Under the pieces are notes generated by a model. It was not told the DNA's origin. It made no database searches and was given only the letters and a program-made list of their open reading frames with translations. From assembly GCF_000827885.1 (NCBI RefSeq), contig NZ_JTKH01000006.1:822239-886238 (forward strand): a stretch of 64,000 nt of DNA, written 5' to 3'. The stretch comes from Vibrio renipiscarius. Its GTDB lineage: Bacteria > Pseudomonadota > Gammaproteobacteria > Enterobacterales > Vibrionaceae. The translations under genes and the position numbers were made by a program. Shown here in pieces: positions 7,965 to 16,499 of the stretch (position 1 is its first letter; each line of letters starts with the position of its first letter).

Positions 7965-8702
7965 ATGAGAATCCACGCATTTCATCGTCTTTTCCTTCAT
8001 AGACAAGCTGTAGCAACACGAGTGTTCAATGCCAGAGGCAGTAAAGTGGTCCGTTGTGACTACTGCCAAGTGGCAACCAAGTACTGTGTTTGTGCCTATC
8101 AACCCGACATCGACACCGATGTGGCGGTGATGCTGATCGTTTCGGAAAGTGAAGTTTTTAAACCAAGCAACACTGGCCGTTTGATCTTAGACGCCGTGAA
8201 GGAAGGTTACGTTTATCAATGGAACCGCACTGAACCGGCAGATGAGATGATAGCGTTGTTAGAAAACGATGACTATCAGCCATTTATCGTCTTTCCAGAT
8301 GAATATGTAGACGTAAAATCCCGCTTGATTGAACAACCGGTTCAGTCGTTCTGCGCGGGCAAGAAACCGTTGATGATTTTGTTGGATGGCAGCTGGCGTG
8401 AAGCGCGTAAAATGTTCCGCAAATCAACGTACCTACAACATCTGCCTGTATTGTCGATTCAGCCACAAGTGTTGTCGCAATATATGATGCGCAAATCAGA
8501 AAACGAGCAACACCTTTCAACCGCAGAAGTGGCTGTCTTGGTGCTTGACCAACTGGGTGAGCAAGCGGCATCAAAAATGCTCGATGAGTGGTTTGGTGTC
8601 TTCCGTGAAACCTATTTATTAAGCAAAACGCGCATCAAGCCTGATTTAACCCGTCCGGCGTTAAAGCACTACCTTGCCGCAAATCCGCAGCTAGACGATT
8701 GA
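7965..8702 (+). CDS. tapT: tRNA-uridine aminocarboxypropyltransferase (DTW domain), 245 aa
   Basis: Homologue of E. coli YfiP/TapT, which transfers the 3-amino-3-carboxypropyl group of S-adenosylmethionine to U47 of tRNAs (acp3U). Features seen are the N-terminal zinc-binding Cys pattern RCDYCQVATKYCVC, the KPSNTGRL motif, the motif region LLDGSWREARKMFRKS and the STAEVAV block. The DTW signature (DxTW) reads DGSW here. There is no strong ribosome binding site in front of the ATG at 7965. The name rests on similarity to YfiP across the full length. Confidence 0.85.
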   Translation: MRIHAFHRLFLHRQAVATRVFNARGSKVVRCDYCQVATKYCVCAYQPDIDTDVAVMLIVSESEVFKPSNTGRLILDAVKEGYVYQWNRTEPADEMIALLENDDYQPFIVFPDEYVDVKSRLIEQPVQSFCAGKKPLMILLDGSWREARKMFRKSTYLQHLPVLSIQPQVLSQYMMRKSENEQHLSTAEVAVLVLDQLGEQAASKMLDEWFGVFRETYLLSKTRIKPDLTRPALKHYLAANPQLDD

Positions 8703-8825
8703 TTTGGATGGTTAAACCCTGTTCAATTGGTTTATAAATGGTCATAGGTCACGGATTGTAACGACCGCCTTATGGATAATGACCGAAGTTTGGATTTTAT
8801 AAATTATATTCTGGGAGTGAATACA

Positions 8826-9734
8826 ATGTACTACGGCTTTGACGTGGGTGGCACCAAGATTGAGTTTGGCGCATTCAATGAAAATTTAGAACGTGTTGCA
8901 ACAGAGCGCGTGCCTACGCCAACCAGCGATTACCAAGCATTACTCGACGCGATTGCAGGCTTGGTAAACAAATACGATCAAGAATTCAATTGCGAAGGCA
9001 AAATTGGTCTTGGTTTGCCTGGCATGGAAGACGCTGATACCGGTGCAATCCTAACGGTTAATATTCCTGCGGCGAAAGGTCAGTTGCTGCGTAAAGATCT
9101 TGAAGCGAAAATTGGTCGTACTGTGAAAGTCGACAACGACGCGAACTGTTTTGCGCTTTCTGAAGCGTGGGATGAAGAATTAAAAGACTCGCCATCGGTC
9201 ATGGGCTTGATCCTAGGTACTGGCTTTGGCGGTGGTTTGATTTACGATGGCCAAGTTTTCTCTGGTCGTAACCACGTAGCCGGTGAAATGGGCCATATGC
9301 GTTTACCTATCGATGCATGGTTCCATCTTGGCGAGAACGCACCGCTACTGGATTGTGGCTGTGATAAGAAAGGCTGTATTGATAATTACCTTTCAGGTCG
9401 TGGCTTTGAGCTGTTGTATGCTCATTACTTTGGCGAAGAGAAGAAAGCTATTGAGATCATTAAAGCGCAAGCGGAAGGCGAGCCTAAAGCGGTTGAACAC
9501 GTTGAGCGTTTCATGGAGCTACTGGCGATCTGCTTTGCGAACTTGTTTACGGCCAATGATCCGCACGTTGTCGTGCTAGGTGGCGGTCTATCAAACTTTG
9601 ATATGATTTATGATGAAATGCCAAAGCGTATTCCGAAGCATCTATTGTCGGTTGCGAAGTGTCCTAAAATCGTCAAAGCGAAACATGGTGATTCAGGCGG
9701 CGTACGCGGCGCGGCGTTCTTGAACATCAAGTAA
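8826..9734 (+). CDS. nagK: N-acetyl-D-glucosamine kinase NagK (ROK family), 302 aa
   Basis: Phosphorylates free GlcNAc released by chitin or cell-wall degradation to GlcNAc-6-P in the cytoplasm. It has the ATP-binding start [15 protein letters not shown], the catalytic segment [10 protein letters not shown], the GTGFGGG turn and the ROK zinc site [17 protein letters not shown] with an upstream GEMGHM. The ATG at 8826 is chosen over the longest frame because it has GGGAGTG eight bases upstream and begins exactly at the family N-terminus. It is followed by a strong terminator. Confidence 0.93.
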   Translation: MYYGFDVGGTKIEFGAFNENLERVATERVPTPTSDYQALLDAIAGLVNKYDQEFNCEGKIGLGLPGMEDADTGAILTVNIPAAKGQLLRKDLEAKIGRTVKVDNDANCFALSEAWDEELKDSPSVMGLILGTGFGGGLIYDGQVFSGRNHVAGEMGHMRLPIDAWFHLGENAPLLDCGCDKKGCIDNYLSGRGFELLYAHYFGEEKKAIEIIKAQAEGEPKAVEHVERFMELLAICFANLFTANDPHVVVLGGGLSNFDMIYDEMPKRIPKHLLSVAKCPKIVKAKHGDSGGVRGAAFLNIK

Positions 9735-9761
9735 TCGTCAATAATGGCCTCATGAAGAGGC

Positions 9762-9791
9762 AAAAAGGGCTTCCAATCGGAAGCCCTTTTT
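9762..9791. terminator. Bidirectional terminator between nagK and DUF2960 gene
   Basis: AAAAAGGGCTTCC / GGAAGCCCTTTTT stem with a 4-base loop. It has A and T tracts on both sides and lies between two converging genes. Confidence 0.85.
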
Positions 9792-9825
9792 ATTGGTCAT
9801 CATTCAACGTTGAATCGTTGTGTGA

Positions 9826-10092
9826 TTACTTGTTCTTTTTACCGACGCCTAGATTCTCTTTAGGCTTAAGCGTGATTCGACCAAAGCCTAACTTTTTGAA
9901 GTGGCTATCACGGTAGTTACGCACTGCCTTAGTGTCTGAGATCAGCTCAAGGCGAACTTCCATCTTAAGGAATTCAGTAATATCGATGCCTTCCGCTTCC
10001 GCTACGGCTTCGTGAAGGTTGCGGTGTTGTTGGTAAGAGAAAAGTAATTCTTTCTCTTTTTCTTTGTAGGTGTAAATAATTGTACGAGCCAT
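9826..10092 (-). CDS. DUF2960 family protein, 88 aa
   Basis: A small basic cytoplasmic protein starting MARTIIYTYKEKEKELLFSY and containing HRNLHEAVAEAEGID, which I recognise as the DUF2960 family of Vibrionaceae, of unknown function. The longest frame extends 13 codons further, but the family begins at MARTI, so the start is put at 10092, with only a weak ribosome binding site. It lies just downstream of the mobB-moeA gene on the same strand and could be read through from it, although the 62-bp gap does not show this directly. Confidence 0.8.
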   Translation of the reverse strand: MARTIIYTYKEKEKELLFSYQQHRNLHEAVAEAEGIDITEFLKMEVRLELISDTKAVRNYRDSHFKKLGFGRITLKPKENLGVGKKNK

Positions 10093-10154
10093 AGTTACTA
10101 CTGTTTCTAATTCGCTAATGGAGAAGGCCAACGAAACCGTTAGCCTTGAATGGG

Positions 10155-11981
10155 CTAGATTCTGCCTTGAAGTGGGATAATTGTCACGCTTTCTCCGACT
10201 TTAACTGTATCAACCGCCGGTGAAATTTCGATAAGACAATTTGCCTCACTCATTGAACGTAAAATACCAGAGCCTTGTTTACCGGTGGTTTGCACCGTTA
10301 GACGACCCGCTGGATCGATCTGGAATATGCCGCGGCTATATTCCGTTCGACCTTGACGAGAGCGCAAGTCTTCAGTGGCAATCGCGTTCACTTTTAGAGG
10401 TTGCCAATCGCGTTCGCCTTGCATTTTACGCAGCGCTGGCTCAACAAAGTTGATAAACGACACCATGACCGCCACCGGGTTGCCCGGTAAACCAAAGAAA
10501 GGCTTATCGTTTACCTGACCAAAAGCGAGTGGGCGACCTGGACGCATGTTGATGCGCCAAAAATCGATTTGTCCGAGCTTATCAAGGGCCAGTTTTACGT
10601 AGTCGGCATCACCAACGGACACGCCACCGGATGTAATGATCACATCCGCTTGCAAGCTGGCTTTCTCAATCGCATCAATCATCACTTGTTCGTTATCTTC
10701 TAAAATACCGAAATCGATGACCTCGCAACCCAGTTTTTCCAGCATACCCATCAGGGTAAAACGGTTTGAATCGTAAATGGTATTGGGTTTTTGTTCACTG
10801 CCCGGCGCTTGAACTTCATCGCCAGTCGAGAACAACGCCACTTTCAATTGGCGCGCAACCTGTGCTTGGCCAAAACCAAGAGAGGCGAGCATGCCCATTT
10901 CTGCCGATTCAATACGCGTGCCTTTGCTAAATACAGCGCTACCCTGAGCTAAGTCTTCACCCGCTTGACGAACATTTTGTCCGCGTTTGATGAATGCGCT
11001 AGGGAACGTGACGTGGTCACTATCGGTTTGCGCTTGCTCACGCATAATCACGGTATCGGCACCGGCTGGCATTGGTGCGCCAGTCATGATTTTTACCGCT
11101 TGGCCTTCTTGCAATTCACTTTGGTAAGCGTGGCCAGCCATCACTTCAGCAACAACGTGATAGCTTGGGGTTTCAGCCTCATCGTTGACGATATCATCGC
11201 CACGAATAGCAAACCCATCCATTGCTGAGTTGGTGTATTGCGGTACGTTCACTGGCGATGCGATATCGTCAGCTAATACGCGGTTGTAGCTTAATTCAAT
11301 GGCACAAGATTCGGTTTCTGACACCTCATTAACCAAAGAAAGAATTTTCTCTTGTCCTTGAGTCACGGAAAGGAAAGCAGGGGACAGAATGTCGCAACAC
11401 GATGACGCCGGTTTATCGGTATTTTCATCGCTTGCCTTGGCTGCCTTGGCACAACCCGACTTTCCATTTGAGGCAACAAAGTTAAGAATAAACTGAGTAA
11501 TGGCATCAAGATCGTTGATGTCCATTTGTGGCAGTTCGCTGTCGGTCACTTTATTGTCAGCGGCAATCGCGATGATGTTGTCATCACTTGGGTAAAGCCA
11601 TGGTTTACCGACTTCTTCGCGGTGCAGTTCAATTTTCGGGAAGGCAATGTTCTTGCAGCCTTCAACCAAAATGACATCCAGTTTTTGTTGATCGAAACGG
11701 CTAAGCAGAAAATGAAATTCAGATTCTTCTTCTGGTGTTTCTGTCATCAATGCGTAGCGATTACGAGATGAGATCAGCATTTGGCTTGCTCCGGCTTTAC
11801 GCAGACGGTAGCTGTCTTTACCTGGTTGATCGACATCGAAATTATGGTGGGCATGTTTAAGCATGCCAATGCGCAAGCCCGCTTTCGTCAACTTAGGAAG
11901 AAGCGCTTCAATTAGGGTGGTTTTTCCGGTGCCTGAGTAGGCAGCAAAACCGATTACAGGAATTAAGTGGCGTACGGTCAT
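10155..11981 (-). CDS. moeA: MobB-MoeA fusion protein, 608 aa
   Basis: One polypeptide carries two steps of molybdenum/tungsten cofactor synthesis. Residues 1-170 are a MobB GTPase-like adaptor (P-loop [13 protein letters not shown], then [16 protein letters not shown]). Residues about 195-608 are MoeA, which inserts the metal oxyanion into adenylylated molybdopterin ([62 protein letters not shown]). The linker around residues 172-195 is polar and holds three Cys, two adjacent. The stop overlaps the mobA start region by 4 bp, and tupCBA lie directly upstream on the same strand, so uptake and insertion of the metal are probably co-transcribed. This fusion is, as I recall, usual in Vibrio. Confidence 0.93.
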   Translation of the reverse strand: MTVRHLIPVIGFAAYSGTGKTTLIEALLPKLTKAGLRIGMLKHAHHNFDVDQPGKDSYRLRKAGASQMLISSRNRYALMTETPEEESEFHFLLSRFDQQKLDVILVEGCKNIAFPKIELHREEVGKPWLYPSDDNIIAIAADNKVTDSELPQMDINDLDAITQFILNFVASNGKSGCAKAAKASDENTDKPASSCCDILSPAFLSVTQGQEKILSLVNEVSETESCAIELSYNRVLADDIASPVNVPQYTNSAMDGFAIRGDDIVNDEAETPSYHVVAEVMAGHAYQSELQEGQAVKIMTGAPMPAGADTVIMREQAQTDSDHVTFPSAFIKRGQNVRQAGEDLAQGSAVFSKGTRIESAEMGMLASLGFGQAQVARQLKVALFSTGDEVQAPGSEQKPNTIYDSNRFTLMGMLEKLGCEVIDFGILEDNEQVMIDAIEKASLQADVIITSGGVSVGDADYVKLALDKLGQIDFWRINMRPGRPLAFGQVNDKPFFGLPGNPVAVMVSFINFVEPALRKMQGERDWQPLKVNAIATEDLRSRQGRTEYSRGIFQIDPAGRLTVQTTGKQGSGILRSMSEANCLIEISPAVDTVKVGESVTIIPLQGRI

Positions 11982-12565
11982 GATTCTAGAGTCCCAAATT
12001 GAGCCAATTCTTGCGGCGTATTTAGATTAACAAAACAGTTTGGCGAGTCGCTAAAGTCTACGTAGGAGGTATTACATTCTTTGTAGAGTAAGATGATTTT
12101 ACGATCGCCACGTTCTAAGAACGCCGTCAGTTTTGGTAATACGCGTTTATGATAGAGCGTAAACACGGGTTGCTGATGATCGCCATCGTGGGCAACCAAG
12201 ATGTCACTTTCTGCGGTGGCGTATGCGCAGAAACGTGCCACTAAATCATGATTGATTTGCGGGCTATCACAAGGGACAAAGCCGACCCAATCCGTCTCGG
12301 CGTGCACAAGGCCGGCATGAATACCGCCCATTGGGCCAGGGTAATCAGAAAAATGGTCGCTAAACACAGGACCAAAGTGTTGGTATTCACTTTGATTGCG
12401 GTTTGCGTTGATTAAGATGCTAGGGGTCTGTGGTGACAAGCGTTCAATAACGTGTTGTATCAGCGGCTTATTATTGAGTTCTATAAGGCCTTTATCTTTG
12501 CCACCCATGCGGCTGGCTTGACCGCCAGCCAAAATAACCCAACTAGTTTGCGTTGGATGTAGCAT
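11978..12565 (-). CDS. mobA: Molybdenum cofactor guanylyltransferase MobA, 195 aa
   Basis: MobA joins GMP from GTP to the metal-loaded cofactor, giving the guanine dinucleotide form needed by formate dehydrogenase of the DMSO-reductase family. The GTP site is plain: [19 protein letters not shown], then [10 protein letters not shown] and VPCDSPQI. I choose the ATG at 12565, which has AAGAGAG six bases upstream and overlaps the tupC end by 23 bp. The longest frame starts seven codons earlier without a ribosome binding site. Its product should serve the formate dehydrogenase encoded at 33792. Confidence 0.9.
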   Translation of the reverse strand: MLHPTQTSWVILAGGQASRMGGKDKGLIELNNKPLIQHVIERLSPQTPSILINANRNQSEYQHFGPVFSDHFSDYPGPMGGIHAGLVHAETDWVGFVPCDSPQINHDLVARFCAYATAESDILVAHDGDHQQPVFTLYHKRVLPKLTAFLERGDRKIILLYKECNTSYVDFSDSPNCFVNLNTPQELAQFGTLES

Positions 12566-13259
12566 AGTCGCTCTCTTGTTTTTCATCGGTGATGACTTGT
12601 AGCAGCGGTGACTCTATCAGAGTTGATTCTTTTATCCACCACTGTTTACGACATAAATCCGTTAAAGCGTTCTTTTGATGGCTCGTAATCACGATGCTTG
12701 AGCCTTTTTCGAGCAAATCTTTTGCCAGCAATACTAATCGTTCGATTGATTCTTGATCTAAGGAAGCGCTTGGCTCATCCATTAACAAAATCGAAGGGGT
12801 TAGAATCCAAGCTCTTGCCATGGCGACGCGTTGTTTTTCGCCACCAGAGAGAACGGAAATATGCTCATCTGCAAGCGTTTCTAGGCCGACTTTTCTCAAA
12901 GCATAGATGACCGACGCTCGCTTATCTTGGGCCGACATTTTTTGAAAGCGAATACCATAAGCGACGTTTTGGAAAACGGTACCATCAAAAAGATACGGCG
13001 CTTGATGCAGGTAAACGACGTCTCGACGGCCGCTGCGGGTCGAAAGACGTTGAATAAAGTTATCGCGTGGAGCAATCACTTTTCCAGTGGTTGGCTTAAG
13101 CAGCCCCGATATTATTTTCAGTAGGGTGGTTTTACCCACACCATTGTCGCCTTTTAAGTAGATTGCATCATTAGGACCAATCGACAATTCAGGAATATGA
13201 AACAGCACCCGATCTTTAAATCGCATGGAGAGCTGTTGTGCAGTTATTTTAATCGTCAT
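12543..13259 (-). CDS. tupC: Tungstate/molybdate ABC transporter ATPase TupC, 238 aa
   Basis: ATP-binding subunit of an importer. Walker A is [12 protein letters not shown], the signature motif [15 protein letters not shown], Walker [13 protein letters not shown] and the switch His in VITSHQ. The short length without the C-terminal molybdate-binding domain of ModC fits TupC rather than ModC. The stop overlaps mobA and the start is 9 bp downstream of tupB. Specificity is inferred from the adjoining TupA. Confidence 0.85.
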   Translation of the reverse strand: MTIKITAQQLSMRFKDRVLFHIPELSIGPNDAIYLKGDNGVGKTTLLKIISGLLKPTTGKVIAPRDNFIQRLSTRSGRRDVVYLHQAPYLFDGTVFQNVAYGIRFQKMSAQDKRASVIYALRKVGLETLADEHISVLSGGEKQRVAMARAWILTPSILLMDEPSASLDQESIERLVLLAKDLLEKGSSIVITSHQKNALTDLCRKQWWIKESTLIESPLLQVITDEKQESDYATSNAN

Positions 13260-13268
13260 ACAGCGCCC

Positions 13269-13967
13269 TTAGTTTCTTAAATAGCCACGACCGCGCATGC
13301 TGCCTAACATAAAGTTTAGCAGTAGTGCGAGCGAGAGTAATACTATTCCGAGCGCCACGCCTTGCGCGAAAGCCCCTTTATGACTTTCCATCGAAATTGC
13401 GGTTGGAATATTGCGGGTTACGCCCATGATATTTCCGCCCACCATCATCGAACAACCGACCTCGGTCACAATGCGAGAAAAAGCCGTAATGGTTGCGGCA
13501 AGAAGAGGAAAGCGGGTTTCCCAAATCATGGTCGCCGCCACTCGACATGGTGAAGCGCCAAGTGTAATCGCCGTTTCCACGGCGCGGCGATCGCTTGATT
13601 GCAGCGATCCGTGCATCATGGCAACCAAGACAGGGAAGCAAATCAACATTTGCCCGAACACCATCGCCTTTTGGGTAAAGAGCATTTGCCAATCACCAAG
13701 CGGGCCTGCACGAGACAGTAACATGTAAAGCAGCAAGCCAATCACCACGGTTGGGACGGCTTGCAGGGTATTAATAATCGAAAGGAAGAACCATTTTCCT
13801 CGAAAATCCGTGTAGGCAAGGATGAACGAGAATAAAATCGCTGGCAATAACACCAGAGATATCGCAGTCAAAGAGACGTTAAAAGAGACCGCAACAATCG
13901 CCAACAGGTCCGGGTCAAAAGCGACCAAAAGTGCTAACGCGTCTAGTGTAGTTTGCCAGAGACTCAT
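13269..13967 (-). CDS. tupB: Tungstate/molybdate ABC transporter permease TupB, 232 aa
   Basis: Inner-membrane permease with five or six hydrophobic helices. The cytoplasmic coupling loop, AVETAITLGASPCRVAATMI, is the EAA motif of binding-protein-dependent importers. The order tupA-tupB-tupC with gaps of 6 and 9 bp indicates an operon. The assignment to the Tup branch depends on the partner binding protein. Confidence 0.87.
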   Translation of the reverse strand: MSLWQTTLDALALLVAFDPDLLAIVAVSFNVSLTAISLVLLPAILFSFILAYTDFRGKWFFLSIINTLQAVPTVVIGLLLYMLLSRAGPLGDWQMLFTQKAMVFGQMLICFPVLVAMMHGSLQSSDRRAVETAITLGASPCRVAATMIWETRFPLLAATITAFSRIVTEVGCSMMVGGNIMGVTRNIPTAISMESHKGAFAQGVALGIVLLSLALLLNFMLGSMRGRGYLRN

Positions 13968-13973
13968 GAATGA

Positions 13974-14795
13974 TTATTTCTCGTTCGCGTTAGCGACAAA
14001 TAAGTGCTTACCATTAATGGTAAAGGTATTAATTAACTCTTGGCCGCGAGGGTTAACCAGCCAGTCACTGAAGACTTTGGCACCTTGGTAGTTAATCGTC
14101 GGGTAGCGCTCAGGGTTAACTAAGATAACTTGGTACGGATTAAACAGGTTTTTGTCACCTTGGAATAAGATCTTCAGCGCCAATTGGTTTTGGTAAGCCA
14201 ACCAAGTACCACGGTCAGTGATGGTGTAACCAGCCATCTCAGATGCCATATTCAGCGTTGGGCCCATACCTTGACCAACAGAGCGGTAGCCACCAAAGTT
14301 TGGTTCAATTTTGGTTTGCTCCCAAATACCTTTTTCTTTTTTATCGGTACCTGAATCATCACCACGAGAAACAAAAGTAGAATTGGTTGAGGCGATGTTC
14401 TTGAAAACGTCAAAGATATCTTTTTGTTCCGCGATGTTTGCCGGATCGTTTATCGGGCCAACAATCACAAAGTCGTTGTACATGAGTTTGCGTGGTAAAA
14501 CGCCAAAACCGTTATCGACAAAATTTGCTTCTGCTTTTGGCGCATGCGTCATGACCAAATCCACGTCACCGTTTTCGCCCATCTTAAGCGATTTTCCGGT
14601 TCCTGCGGCAATCACATCGACTTTGTAGCCCGTGTCTTTTTCAAACTCAGGCAAGATAAAATCCAGTAGACCAGAATGGTAAGTACTGGTGGTGGTGGCT
14701 AAGCGGATGTGTGGTGCTTCATCAGCCGCACTAGCGGTATGACTAAAGAATACAAGCGACGCTGCTGCTAAGGTATAACTGAATGTTGCTTTCAT
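13974..14795 (-). CDS. tupA: Tungstate-binding periplasmic protein TupA, 273 aa
   Basis: Periplasmic solute-binding protein with a cleavable signal (about residues 1-23, ending in HTASA). The mature part opens with RLATTTSTYHSGLLDFILP and continues with AAGTGKSLKMGENGDVDLVMTHAP and MYNDFVIVGPINDPAN. These are the oxyanion-binding landmarks of the TupA family, which is known for high affinity to tungstate. I start at the second ATG (14795), which has GGAAA nine bases upstream; an ATG five codons earlier is the alternative. A sigma-54 type promoter lies 87 bp upstream. Whether this protein prefers tungstate or molybdate cannot be read from the sequence. Confidence 0.87.
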   Translation of the reverse strand: MKATFSYTLAAASLVFFSHTASAADEAPHIRLATTTSTYHSGLLDFILPEFEKDTGYKVDVIAAGTGKSLKMGENGDVDLVMTHAPKAEANFVDNGFGVLPRKLMYNDFVIVGPINDPANIAEQKDIFDVFKNIASTNSTFVSRGDDSGTDKKEKGIWEQTKIEPNFGGYRSVGQGMGPTLNMASEMAGYTITDRGTWLAYQNQLALKILFQGDKNLFNPYQVILVNPERYPTINYQGAKVFSDWLVNPRGQELINTFTINGKHLFVANANEK

Positions 14796-14881
14796 TGTAA
14801 TGTTTTCCATATTGTTTGCCGTTGGGCGTCAATTTCACTACCTACGAATGGCGATAGCCAAAAACCTGGCTGCTATGCCTT

Positions 14882-14899
14882 AAGCAAACTAGATGCCAA
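14882..14899 (-). promoter_or_regulatory. Sigma-54 promoter of the tup operon
   Basis: On the minus strand the sequence reads TTGGCATCTAGTTTGCTT. The -24 GG and the -12 GC are separated by exactly 10 bases, and both flanks match the consensus TTGGCAC-N5-TTGCT. It points towards tupA, giving a leader of roughly 75-80 nt. The matching activator site lies 57 bp further upstream at 14956-14972. Confidence 0.75.
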
Positions 14900-14933
14900 G
14901 ATTTCAGGTTGTTTTACAAGCAAATTGGTTCAG

Positions 14934-14947
14934 TTTTGTGGACAAAA
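14934..14947. promoter_or_regulatory. Second inverted repeat, possible auxiliary activator site
   Basis: TTTTGT-GG-ACAAAA is a perfect 6-bp inverted repeat containing GGACAA, a sub-motif of the 17-bp palindrome just next to it at 14956. It may be a weaker site for the same regulator. Confidence 0.35.
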
Positions 14948-14955
14948 AGGGGCTT

Positions 14956-14972
14956 TGGGACAATTTGTCGCA
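14956..14972. promoter_or_regulatory. 17-bp palindrome, proposed response-regulator site (tup/regulator)
   Basis: TGGGACAATTTGTCGCA is a 17-bp near-palindrome. Its first 14 bases are identical to 31046-31059 in front of the formate dehydrogenase operon. It lies between the divergent tupA and response-regulator genes, so the protein bound here could act on both. Its distance from the -24/-12 element at 14882 is the normal range for an enhancer-binding activator. An inverted TGTCCCA-AT-GACA stands nearer the regulator gene at 15011-15023. Confidence 0.65.
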
Positions 14973-15047
14973 CTATTGCTCGATCCTACCGATAAAACCT
15001 TGGTACACTCTGTCCCAATGACAGTGATTTAAACCGAGAAAACCTTC

Positions 15048-16499
15048 ATGTCTACTTCTTTAGATGCAAACAAACTCTCTCAATATCAAGCATTTTCCGT
15101 TCTCGTTGTCGATGACGAAGCTGGTATGCAAGCGATTTTAAAAAAAGCGCTCAGTAAATGGTTTTCTAAAGTGGATACGGCCGGCAGCATTGAGCAAGCG
15201 GAAACGTTACGAATCGCCAATCATTATGATCTTATTATTCTAGACATTAATCTACCCGGACGTTCAGGCATTGAGTGGGAAGAAGCCTTTAATGACGAAG
15301 AGCGCAGAGCCGATGTGATTTTCATGACTGGCTACGCTGATCTAGAAACGGCGATTTCTGCCCTCAAGCTAGGGGCAACAGACTTTATTCTCAAGCCCTT
15401 CAACCTAAGCCAGATGTTGCAGTCCGTAGAGCGCTGCATGGACAAGCGACTGAATGAACGCTTGCAGTATGCCTTGCACCGTGATGTTAAACGCCATATC
15501 GCGACCGAAATTGCGGGAACGTCTGATAAAACTCGTCAACTGAAACAACTTATCAGCCAGTTTGCACCATCACGTGCTTCGGTGTTGATTGAGGGGGAAT
15601 CCGGCACGGGTAAAGAGCTGGTGGCACGCGGTGTACACGAGGCCAGTGGTCGTAAAGGGCCATTTGTCCCGATTAACTGTGGCGCGATTGCGCCTGAATT
15701 ACTCGAAAGCGAACTGTTCGGTCATACCATGGGAGCGTTTACTGGCGCGAAAAAGAGCCGTGAAGGTTTGTTCCGCGTTGCGAGTGGCGGCACTCTGTTT
15801 TTGGATGAAATCGGGGAAATGCCGTTAGCGATGCAATCTGCGTTGCTGCGTGTTCTTGAGCAACGAACGATTCGTCCGGTAGGCGGAGAGAAAGAAGTGA
15901 GTGTGGATGTGCGCGTCGTCGCTGCAACCAACCGTAATTTGCAAGAAGAAGTCAAATGCGGGCGCTTCCGAGAAGATTTGTTTTATCGCCTTAATGTGCT
16001 GAAAATTGATGTGGCGCCACTGCGTGAACGCAAATCGGATTTATGCGAACTCGTGCCATACTTCACCAAGATGCTTTCGATTGAACTGGGTATTTCCGAC
16101 CCAAAATGGGCGCATGAAGACATCGAAGCGATGCAAAATTACAGTTGGCCAGGCAATATTCGTGAGCTCAAAAACTTGATTGAGCGCTGCATTTTATTGG
16201 CAAAGCCACCAGCACATTATTGGCGAGAGCTCGCGGGCGTTCAAGAGAGTCCGAGTATTTCGGTGTCTGAACCTGCTGACATCGAAGTAAACACTGTTTC
16301 TGAACCAGAAAGCAGTGCTGGCAAAGGCTATCCAAACACTTGGTCTTTAAAAGAAGTTGAAAAATCCCATATTCAACAATTGGTCGAATTTCACGACGGT
16401 AATAAGTCTGCAGCTTCACGTGATTTGGGCGTTGCACGTAAAACCTTAGAACGAAAATTTAAAGAGTGGGAAGCAGAGGACATGGACTATGGCCAATAA
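15048..16499 (+). CDS. Sigma-54-dependent response regulator, 483 aa
   Basis: An NtrC-type activator with three parts. The receiver domain (about 15-130) has acidic D22/D23 and phospho-acceptor D66 in LIILDINLPG. The AAA+ domain (about 155-390) has Walker A GESGTGKE with K189, the sigma-54 contact loop GAFTGA at 229-234 and Walker B GGTLFLDEIGEMP. A Fis-type helix-turn-helix is near 450-475. The stop overlaps the kinase gene by 11 bp. It is divergent from tupA with a shared palindrome between them, and the same palindrome precedes the formate dehydrogenase operon, so I infer it controls both. The ligand or signal is unknown, and I know of no firm gene name. Confidence 0.93.
   Translation: MSTSLDANKLSQYQAFSVLVVDDEAGMQAILKKALSKWFSKVDTAGSIEQAETLRIANHYDLIILDINLPGRSGIEWEEAFNDEERRADVIFMTGYADLETAISALKLGATDFILKPFNLSQMLQSVERCMDKRLNERLQYALHRDVKRHIATEIAGTSDKTRQLKQLISQFAPSRASVLIEGESGTGKELVARGVHEASGRKGPFVPINCGAIAPELLESELFGHTMGAFTGAKKSREGLFRVASGGTLFLDEIGEMPLAMQSALLRVLEQRTIRPVGGEKEVSVDVRVVAATNRNLQEEVKCGRFREDLFYRLNVLKIDVAPLRERKSDLCELVPYFTKMLSIELGISDPKWAHEDIEAMQNYSWPGNIRELKNLIERCILLAKPPAHYWRELAGVQESPSISVSEPADIEVNTVSEPESSAGKGYPNTWSLKEVEKSHIQQLVEFHDGNKSAASRDLGVARKTLERKFKEWEAEDMDYGQ

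Noticed and set aside
14796..14900. Molybdenum/tungsten cofactor riboswitch in the tupA leader
   Set aside because: The leader has a hairpin (AGCCA/TGGCT) but not the consensus pattern of the Moco RNA motif, and is short (about 80 nt).
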